This document shows, piece by piece, positions 56,104 to 64,000 of a stretch of 64,000 nt of DNA. The stretch is from Trifolium pratense (taxonomy: Eukaryota; Streptophyta; Magnoliopsida; Fabales; Fabaceae), in the NCBI RefSeq assembly GCF_020283565.1, contig NC_060064.1, forward strand, positions 14,156,337 through 14,220,336, read 5' to 3'. The notes beneath the pieces are model-generated. The model did no database searches. It saw nothing but the letters and a program-made list of their open reading frames with translations, and was not told the DNA's origin. Within the stretch, counting starts at the first letter, position 1; every line of letters starts with the position of its first letter. A program made the position numbers and the translations under genes.

Positions 56104-56113
56104 TCTATTTATA
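56104..56113 (-). promoter_or_regulatory. TATA box of the antisense gene
   Basis: CTATAAATAG on the - strand, about 120 bases before the proposed 5'UTR donor. The leader between is CT-rich (TTCACTCTCTCTCCTCAATTG). Confidence 0.75.
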
Positions 56114-56214
56114 GATCAAGCCAGGGGAGTGAAGAGACGCTTTGATCCAATGGTCCTTACACTCCCTCGTAAAAATCAAAGCAGTAAATACACCCTTTCA
56201 CATCCCCAATAAAA

Positions 56215-56560
56215 AAAGATGCTCGAATTTCACCCGAGCAAGTCCTCAAGCAAAAGGCTGCGCTTTGCAGAAAACCTCCTCGTTGCTAACTTCCTCGTCA
56301 TAGCAACGAGCAACAATTCTTTCTTGAAAAATCGTCTCCTCGTCATCATTGCGAGCAACAAAACTTCTCGTTGTTATCTCTTCGCTATAGCAACGAGCAA
56401 CTGTTCCATCTTGTGCAATATCTCCTCGCAGGAGATGCGAGCAACACATACTTCCTCGTAACCATAATTACGAGCAGGATATTAAATCAATTCGAGCAAA
56501 ACACTGCAGATACTTGCTACGAGCAAGGCTGTGACGAGCAACTTCCTCGTCCACTTTTGT
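56215..56560. repeat. CCTCGT...ACGAG inverted pairs upstream of the antisense promoter
   Basis: At least six imperfect units such as CCTCGTCATAGCAACGAGCA, CCTCGTCATCATTGCGAGCA, TCTCGTTG..., CTTCGCTATAGCAACGAGCA and CCTCGTAACCATAATTACGAG, each a short foldback. Confidence 0.75.
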
Positions 56561-56643
56561 TCAAGAGAGGTTGCAAGGAGATTTCCTTCTGCACTTGGGC
56601 ACACATCTAAAGTCATCACTCCTATGCCTAGGAGCAACGACTT

Positions 56644-56653
56644 GGGGGGCTCC
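56644..56653 (+). promoter_or_regulatory. Polypurine tract of the gypsy element
   Basis: TTGGGGGGCTCC directly abuts the TG of the 3' LTR. The G run is the probable plus-strand primer site. Confidence 0.7.
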
Positions 56654-57106
56654 TGTTCTGGACTAGACTAATGCTAGTCCACCTAGACCCTCAAGAAGTC
56701 CACATGGCTTGCCCAACCACCTCCATGTCAGCATGGCACAACCTCTCCACCAAGATAGGGTAAAATTACTACTCTACCCACTATCTAAGGGTAATATCTT
56801 GGCAGTCCCTCTTAATGGGCCTTGGCTAGTCCAGCCCACTAAGAGGACCTTTGGCCCAGAGCTGGGGGCTATAAATACTCTCCCTCTTGGGAGAGCAAGG
56901 TAGACACTATTCATTATTGCAATCACTCTCTCTCTCTAACTTCTCTCTAGTATCTCTTTTGCTCTCTACCCTTACTGACTTAGGCATCGGAGCACCTGCA
57001 GGTACAACCCCCCCCTCCGTGGATCATCTGCTCGGATTACTGCCTACCACCTGCTCAACGGACTTCCAGCTGGCCTTCTACCTGTTCTGATCAACAGTTA
57101 AGATCA
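56654..57106 (+). repeat. 3' LTR of the gypsy element
   Basis: Same length and, by eye, same sequence as the 5' LTR. Confidence 0.95.
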
Positions 57107-57178
57107 AATCTAAACATTTGAATAGATATTAGTTTTATGATTTATTTTTTTTAAAATGATCAATGTTAGTCACTACAA

Positions 57179-57757
57179 TGATAAGGCAAAGGCTTAACTA
57201 TACATTTGGTCCCTTACGTTTATTTTAGGTTTCAATTTGGTCCCTTACGTTTAAAAAGTATCAATTTGGTCCCTTACGTTTATTTTAGGTTTCAAGTTGG
57301 TCCTTTCCGTCAATTTTGTCACATGTGGCAGTCAATTTGCATACGTGGACTGACACGTGGCACTTGGACACGCTGACACATGTACTGTTCAAACGGTGTT
57401 AGTGACAAAACTAACGGAAAGGACTAACTTGAAACTTAAAATAAACGTAAGGGACCAAATTGATACTTTTTAAACGTAAGGGACCAAATTGAAACCTAAA
57501 ATAAACGTAAGGGACCAAATATGTAGTTAAGCCTAAGGCAAATGGAACCTCTTGACTTTCATTGATCATAGCAAGGCCTTATATAGCCAATGTACAAGAT
57601 ACAAGTTAGTTACAACAAACTTAACAAACTTAACTTGAGCCTTAAGCCACAGCTGCGCGCGCGCGTGCCTTAGCAGCAGGCCTGCTCACAGGCTTGGCAA
57701 GCTTGCTCATGAGCCTTGCAACTAACTAGACTAACTTTGATCAACACTTATCTAACA
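57179..57757 (-). repeat. 3' LTR of the copia element, MITE-interrupted
   Basis: 57179-57190 and 57543-57757 are LTR; the middle is the MITE. A TATATAAGGCC box is visible on the - strand near 57581. Confidence 0.9.
57191..57533. mobile_element. Mutator-type MITE nested in copia LTR
   Basis: A 343-base element with inverted repeats of about 135 bases, starting GGCTTAACTATACATTTGG and ending CCAAATATGTAGTTAAGCC. It is flanked by a perfect 9-base duplication TAAGGCAAA (57182-57190 and 57534-57542). The other LTR has an intact TGATAAGGCAAATGG. The arms carry repeated GGTCCCTTACGTTTATTTTAG blocks. A half copy is at 44153-44345. Confidence 0.95.
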
Positions 57758-57789
57758 TTGCATCTCCTAAACTGAACCATGTCAAGGCT

Positions 57790-60700
57790 TCAGTTTATGT
57801 CTTCAAGCTTACACACTCCAAGCATATCTCTGAATTTGCAAAAACTCTCAAGGGATAAAGCTTTGGTCATAATATCTGCAGTTTGCTCAAAGGATGAGCA
57901 ATGTAGCAGCTGTATCTTTCCATTTTTGGTCAAATCTCTGAGAAAATGAAACCTAACATCAATATGTTTACTCCTTCCATGCATCACTGGATTCTTTGAC
58001 AATTTGATTGTGGAACTGTTGTCACAATACAAGGTAATGCAATCCTTTTTCCTGCTGCTGATGTGATCAAGTACTCTACTCAACCAAATGGCCTGACAAG
58101 CACAGTTGGCTGCTGCTATAAATTCAGCTTCAGTTGTTGATAGGGTTACAATTGGCTGCTTTTTGGAACACCAGGACACAGCTTTTGAACCAATCATAAA
58201 GACATACCCTGATGTACTCTTTCTATCATCAAGGTCTCCAGCATAATCTCAATCTGACCATCCAACCAGTTCATCATCCTTTCCCTTTTCAAACCACAAT
58301 CCATAGCTCACAGTCCCTTTCACATACCTAAGTATTCTTTTCACTGCTGCAACATGTATTTCTGTAGGCCTCTCCATAAATCTAGCTACCAAACAAACTG
58401 AAAATCCTAAATCAGGTCTAGTTGCAAGCAGATACATCAGACAACCTACCATTTGTTTATAACTGGTTGAATCACAAGTTATTCCACCTTCATCCTTCTT
58501 CAATTTGTTTCCAGGCACAATAGGGTTGCATACACTATTGCAATTTTCCATATTGAACCTTTTCAGAACCTCACAAGCATATTTCTGCTGAAACATGAAG
58601 ATACCTTCTTTTGTCTGTTTTACTTCAATCCCAAGGAAGTATCTCATCTTACCCAAGTCAGTCATAGCAAAGTTTCTTTCCATTGATGCTTTGAATTTAT
58701 CAAATAGGGTTTGATCATTGCCTGTAAAGATGAGATCATCTACATACAAGCTCACAATAATGATTCTCCCATCTGATTCTTTCTTTACAAACAATGTGTG
58801 TTCATGAGTACACTTGACAAAACCTTCTCTGCAGAAGTAGGCCTCAATCTTGCTATACCAAGCTCTTGGAGCCTGCTTCAAACCATAGAGAGACTTCTTC
58901 AGTCTATACACCATTTCCTTTTCTTTCTTCTGATAGCCTAATGGTTGCTCCACATATACAGTTTCATCTAATTCACCATGTAAGAAGGCACTTTTCACAT
59001 CAATCTGAAACACATACTAGTGGTTTGTTGCAGCTATAGCTAGTATTGTTCTTATGGTATCCCATCTGGCCACAGGTGCAAATACCTCATTGTAATCAAT
59101 GTCATGCTGCTGAGAATACCCTTTTGCAACTAATCTAGCTTTATGTTTCTCAATCTTTCCTTCCTCATTGTACTTAGTCTTATACACTCATTTAACACCA
59201 ATTTTCTTTGCTCCAGCAGGTAAGTGTGTTAATTCCCAGGTGCCATTGCTTTCAATTGCTTCTATTTCTGTGTCCATAGCCTTTTTCCATACCTCATGCT
59301 TAGCTGCATCATTGTATGTCATTGGATCCTCACTAGGGCTAAAAAAGGCTTGACTGTCACTACTTTCTCCTGTTTCATAATCTCCAATCTCATAGTCATT
59401 CAAATAACCAGGTTTCCTTGAAACTCTTTTGCCTAGTTCATTTACCTCATTGTTTCCCTCCTCTTCTGAATCAGATACAGTTAGATCCATTTCTTCACTG
59501 AGGGGATTACTGGCAATACTAGCATCATCAGGTGCATGAACTTGTGCATCATTTGAATGATCATGATGAATACTTGTTGAACAAGTTTCTGCATCAATTT
59601 CACAGTCAATCACTTGCTGACTTGAATTTGATTTCTCAGTTATCTTGTTCTCCCAATTCCACTGTTTTTTCTCATCAAATCTGACATCTTTGCTAACCAA
59701 AATTCTTTTCTTTACTGGATCAAACAGCTTGTATGCTTTTGATTCTTCACTTATACCTAAGTGAACACATATAATGCTTTTGTCATCTAGCTTTTTCCTC
59801 AGATTGTCTGGTATATGCACATAAGCAATGCAGCCAAAAATTTTGAAGTGGCTTACAGATGGCTTGATCCCACTCCAAGCTTCTTCAGGTGTGACATCTT
59901 TCACTGCAAAGGTAGGGGATCTGTTAAGCAGATGTACAGACCAATTCACTGCTTCAGGCCAAAAGGTTTTTGGTACATTTCTTTCACTAAGCATACACCT
60001 GACCATATTCATTATGGTTCTATTCTTCCTTTCAGATACTCCATTTTGATGAGGAGTATAAGCAGTTGTGAGTTGCCTCTTAATTCCATGAAGATCACAG
60101 AATTCACTGAACTCATTTGAGGTATATTCACCACCTCTGTCTGTTCTTAAGCACTGAATGGACTCTTTTGCCTCATTTTCAACCATCACTTTGAATTTTT
60201 TGAACATTGCTAGAGCTTCTAACTTTTCATTCATGAAGTAGATCCATGTTCTTCTGCTTAAGTCATCTGTAAAAGTAATGAAATACCTCTTCTTTCCATT
60301 TGACTCAGGGTTAATAGGTCCACATATATCTGAGTGAACAAGTTCAAGCTTGGTACTAGCTCTCCATGAACTTTTCTTTGGCACATTCTTCCTATGTTGT
60401 TTACCCTTCATACAATTGGAGCATTCCTCATTTGGCTGCTTCAATTTTGGCAAACCAATCACCATTTCCTTCTGAGCCAGCACATTCATACCCTTGAAAC
60501 TCATATGCCCATATCTCTAATGCCATAAGTTGGCATTGTCATTGCTATCACTTGATGTATTCATGCAGTGAGGGACTATAACTGGTGCTTTGATAACAAA
60601 CATTCTATTCATTGTCATATGTGCGGCCATGATTAACCCTTTTTCCTCATGAAAAACTTTGCAGGTATCATTCTTAAAGATAACAGTTAGGTTCTTTTGC

Positions 60701-61881
60701 TGTAATTGGCCTATGCTTAACAAATTATTCTTCAGGCCAGGCAAATAGTAAACATTTGTAAGTACTTGAGTAAAACCTTCAATATGCAATTTTAGGTTAC
60801 CTTTTCCTTCAACTTCCATCTTTGAATCATCACCAAGCTTAACTGAATCTTTGAAAGTGCCATCATATTCAAAGAGCCAATTCTTATTTCCCACCATATG
60901 ATTGCTGCATCCAGAGTCCAAGAACCACAGCTCATTCTTTGCATCAGAAATGGTTGAATCTTGAAATTCATCAGATTTTGTTCCTTGAACCATTAGCAAA
61001 ATTTCTCCCTTATCATCAAACTCAGCATACTCAGCATAATTTGCATTGTCTTCCTCCCAATTAGGACACTCTGATTGAAAGTGACCTAACTTATGACATT
61101 TATAGCATTCAACCAGTTCTTTGTTGAATTTTGCTCCTCTTCCACCTCTACCACGGCCTCTACCACGACCCCTTGCATTAGAGTTATCTCCTCTACCACC
61201 TGAGCCTCTTCCACCATTAGAAACTTTCAGGATTTGTTCTTGTTCATCTCTCTGATGCTTCATTCTTTGTTCTTGAACAAGAAGACTACTTTGCAGCTGA
61301 TCCACTGTCATTGTAGTGGTATCATTAGATTCTTCAATTGAGCACACCACATAGTTGAATCTTGAGGTTAAAGATCTCAAGATCTTTTCTACAACTGTGC
61401 TCTGAGTGATGGTGTCACCATAACTTGTCATTTTGTTTGCAATGCTTAGTGTTCTTGAAAAATAGTCATCAATGGATTCACCAATTCGCATGTTCAGCAT
61501 CTCAAATTCTTTCCTCAGAGCTTGCAGCTGAGCTCTCTTGACCTTAGTGGATCCACAATACTTTTGACGCATTGAATCCCATATCTCTTTTGCAGTACCT
61601 CTAGTGAGGATTGTTTCTAGAATGGATCTTTCTATTGCTTGAAACAAAAAGTTCTTTGCTTTCAGATCTTTCAACTTGCTCTCTCTTGCAGCTTGAATTT
61701 GATCTTGAGTTGCTCCTGCAGGAGCCTCAATTACTCCATCCTCGATGAGACTCCAATACTCTTTGGATCTCAAGAGATTCTCCATTAACATTGACCAGTG
61801 ATCATAGTGTCCATCAAACTTAGGAATTGATGGTTGCAAGTAGTTGCTTGATTCCGCCATGGAATCTTCAAGCAAGAACAC
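57790..61881 (-). pseudogene. Copia Gag-Pol, one frame with four premature stops
   Basis: The frame runs 1364 codons without any frameshift but with stops at 60517-60519 (TAG), 59188-59190 (TGA), 59017-59019 (TAG) and 58249-58251 (TGA). The start may be the inner ATG at 61858-61860 (MAESSNYLQ). Domains: UBN2-type gag (residues 10-210), basic RG-rich segment, zinc knuckle CYKCHKLGHFQSEC near 260, protease LDSGCSNHM near 319, pre-integrase motif broken by the first stop, integrase (near 500-700), RT with QIDVKSAFLHGE near 960 and YVDDLIFTG near 1043, RNase H with [10 protein letters not shown] near 1250 and [10 protein letters not shown]. All domains are recognisable; the stops separate gag-protease from integrase and split RT-RNase H. 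A product could come only from the gag-protease part. Confidence 0.93.
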
Positions 61882-61952
61882 GATGAAGAACTTTGTAACT
61901 AACTACGGTTATTTCAAAGACTGGATCTTTTAGAAGGTAAACTGATACCAAT

Positions 61953-62179
61953 TGATAAGGCAAATGGAACCTCTTGACTTTCATTGATCATAGCAAGGCC
62001 TTATATAGCCAATGTACAAGATACAAGTTAGTTACAACAAACTTAACAAACTTAACTTGAGCCTTAAGCCACAGCTGCGCGCGCGTGTGCCTTAGCAGCA
62101 GGCCTGCTCACAGGCTTGGCAAGCTTGCTCATGAGCCTTGCAACTAACTAGACTAACTTTGATCAACACTTATCTAACA
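61953..62179 (-). repeat. 5' LTR of the copia element
   Basis: 227 bases, TG...CA in - orientation, with a TATATAAGGCC box near 62000. Carries GCGCGCGTGTGCC where the other LTR has GCGCGCGCGTGCC. Confidence 0.93.
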
Positions 62180-62184
62180 TACAA

Positions 62185-63510
62185 GAACTAAATGTATTAT
62201 TAGCCATACGTACCGGTGAATTTAAACCCACAGAAAAAATTTCAGCGATTTTAGCCATTTGCAGCAGAAAACGCCATCGAAAAAACATTTGAAAAGTTTA
62301 ATTTAAAATAAAACTTTTTTTGTTATATTTAGCAGCAGTTTATTTCATTTCTCATTTCATCAAATTTTCTTCTCTCTAATGTCATTCTCCCCCTTCTCGC
62401 TAATACTCCATCTGGTAGTTAATATATATATATATATATAAGAGAAATTTTATTTTTTAGATTCATTGATAATATAATGTATCTAGCTTATAATATGGAT
62501 TAAATACATTAAATTTCAAATTAATCTAAAAAGTAAAGTATCTATTATATTAAGGACCGCACTCTTTCATTTTCTTTCTTTGTTTGAAGACCATAATATT
62601 CCTTAGAATAACAAAGCAAATAATTCTAGATTTGGATTTGAGTGCAGTATAAAAAGTACGCAAGTTCATACAGCTCTGCATCTCAAACGTTAAATAGAGA
62701 TCAGACTGTCCATATTACATATTAATAAAATCATATATATGTTTATGTTCTCAACCGTTTCTTGTCTTTTGACGAAACCGAAGTTCCGAGGACTCCCCAA
62801 ATTCCACTTTTCTGGTTTCTCTCGCTGTTTCGGGGAGCTATTCCACCGGTTAAATGAGAATCGAGGTGGAGAAGATTGGTTATTCCTTATACAAATTGAT
62901 CCAAATTGATGAATGGCATATTAATCATTTAGTCTTGGTCTTTATTATTTGAATCATATTAATCATTTTTATTAATTTGGAAGTAGGAGCAAAAAAGTTA
63001 GTATGATGACGTCGCTGCTTACGTGGTTTGAATTGGCTTAATATGGATGTCAATATCGATAACATAGGTGTTGCTATGGTTCAAAATTAAACAAGTTTGA
63101 ATCCAAATCCGATCCTCCATAATAAGGACATTACTTTATCACAGCCTCACAGGAGACATCAATTTTCTATTGCTATCGGCATAGTGACTGATGATATCCG
63201 TGACACACTAAGCAGCTAATGTTTAGATAAAAAAAATTTGCTTCTTAAATTCATTATAAATTTTGATGTATCTCGTCTAAACTATAATGTTTAGATACAT
63301 CTCATCAATCATTAAATTGGTCGTAGATAGAGTTGTGAGAGAGCTGAGTAGTAGTATATGAACAATGAATATTTACTTCATTAACTGGCTCCTTATATCG
63401 AAAGTCTTCCTGACAAATATGGTCAGGTGGCGAGTCTCGTAGAGCAGTTTGGCTTACGGCGGTACAAGTGTAGGATGAAGAAAGCTTCCGCTTAAGGGGG
63501 AGCATATCCA
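62185..63510. other. Intergenic, no gene seen
   Basis: AT-rich. A (TA)n run near 62425 and Stowaway-like half pieces (GATACATC / GATGTATC) near 62480 and 63270. GTATAAAAAGTACG near 62649 is TATA-like, but no coding region follows. Confidence 0.4.
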
Positions 63511-63514
63511 AGAG

Positions 63515-63755
63515 TGGATGGACTCACACTTGAGGGGGAGATTGTTGTGGCAAGTGTGAGTGACTGAGTGGTTAAGTCTCACATTGCTTAGAAAAGTGGA
63601 GGTTGAACATTTTATAAGTGAGATGACCCATAAACCTAACACCTTAAGGTTTTGGGTAAGAGTGTGATGTTCAACTCACTTGTAGAGTTGTTCTTAAGCC
63701 CAATGTGGATGATCCCCGGCTGCCCCCTCGTGATGACCCAACATTACAGTGGTCA
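63515..63755 (+). repeat. LTR-like remnant with polypurine tract
   Basis: TTGAGGGGGAGA, a polypurine tract, is followed by TTGTTGTGGCAAGTGTGAG and an LTR-like region with CTCACATTGCTTAGAAAAG, ACCTTAAGGTTTTGGGTAAG and AAGCCCAATGTGG. This is the 3' junction of an old LTR retrotransposon, + strand. No coding part is left upstream. Confidence 0.55.
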
Positions 63756-64000
63756 ACATCCAAAGGACCAGTTGCTGGACACTTCACCTCACCTTGGTCC
63801 TTGGCATGACTAAATTCGAATCATTCATGCATTGAATGAATGAGAAACTGTTACCATTAACCATAAAATTACATCAAGAGACAGACAAAAATAGTTAAAT
63901 AGGGACCATAAAAAAAAAAAAAAAAGTAGAATGTGTTGTGTTGTGGTGTGGCATGCGGATTGTTGATGTATCCATCCATTTTTGACTTGTGCACTAACAA
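63756..64000. other. Window end, no gene seen
   Basis: Non-coding sequence with an A16 run near 63911 and a GTGTTGTGTTGTGG stretch. Any gene would start beyond the window. Confidence 0.4.

Larger units (their letters stand above)
45934..57106 (+). mobile_element. Complete Ty3/gypsy retrotransposon, Tat-lineage type
   Basis: An 11,173-base element with two 453-base LTRs, TG...CA ends and a perfect 5-base target duplication AATCT (45929-45933 and 57107-57111). Order: LTR, primer site, gag-pol, antisense gene, polypurine tract, LTR. The presence of a second (archaeal-type) RNase H between RT-RNase H and integrase, the lack of a chromodomain and the extra ORF before the 3' LTR point to the Tat lineage (family knowledge). 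The LTRs are short for Ogre. Coding regions look intact, so it may be capable of moving. Confidence 0.95.
57179..62179 (-). mobile_element. Ty1/copia retrotransposon with stop-broken pol
   Basis: Ends TGTTAGATAAG and CCTTATCA, flanked by a perfect TACAA duplication (57174-57178 and 62180-62184). The right (5') LTR is 61953-62179, 227 bases. The left (3') LTR is 57179-57757 with a 343-base MITE and its 9-base duplication; without them 227 bases remain. The only LTR difference I see is in the GCGCGC run (C/T). The primer site TGGTATCAG is adjacent to the 5' LTR (61942-61950). Confidence 0.95.

Overview
The window is plant nuclear DNA: AT-rich, with GT-AG introns, TATA boxes, auxin-inducible SAUR genes, NRT1/PTR-family transporters and dense layers of plant transposable elements. 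The style of the SAUR and NPF proteins and the tRNA-derived repeats suggests a legume, probably a cool-season one such as Medicago or Trifolium. That is inference; no marker here fixes the species.

Layout. 1-4.4 kb: two tandem SAUR genes (the first cut by the window edge), an inverted SAUR remnant between them, a palindromic minisatellite, and a broken LINE-type RNase H fragment. 7.3-12.4 kb (- strand): a complete NUS1/LEW1-like gene, the accessory subunit of the ER cis-prenyltransferase that makes dolichol; six coding exons and probably one 5' untranslated exon can be placed. 13-16.7 kb: SINEs and LINE scraps. 16.9-44.9 kb (- strand): three tandem four-exon NPF3.1-like transporter genes (A, B, C). 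Their introns and spacers hold nested transposons, several delimited by target-site duplications: a Mutator-like element with an OTU-like remnant and a nested hAT, a PIF/Harbinger element carrying a palindromic minisatellite, small Mutator-type and Stowaway-like MITEs, a SINE fragment and copia remnants. Where one paralogue lacks an insertion, it serves as an empty site.

45.9-57.1 kb: a complete Ty3/gypsy element of Tat-lineage type, with 453-bp LTRs that look identical and a perfect AATCT target duplication. It has one uninterrupted 1940-aa gag-pol and, between integrase and the 3' LTR, an antisense gene with its own TATA box, a probable 5'UTR intron and a 92-bp coding intron (638 aa). Self-complementary GGGGAG...CTCCCC repeats lie on both sides of that gene. 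I consider this the most interesting system here. 57.2-62.2 kb (- strand): a Ty1/copia element with TACAA target duplication and 227-bp LTRs; its single pol frame is broken by four stop codons, and a Mutator-type MITE sits in one LTR. The last 1.8 kb has no gene I can support, only an LTR-like remnant.

The host genes are not an operon. The functional units are the SAUR pair (rapid auxin-responsive growth), LEW1 (dolichol and N-glycosylation) and the NPF3 cluster (proton-coupled nitrate, nitrite or hormone transport). Exon boundaries were derived by hand from splice signals and reading-frame continuity.
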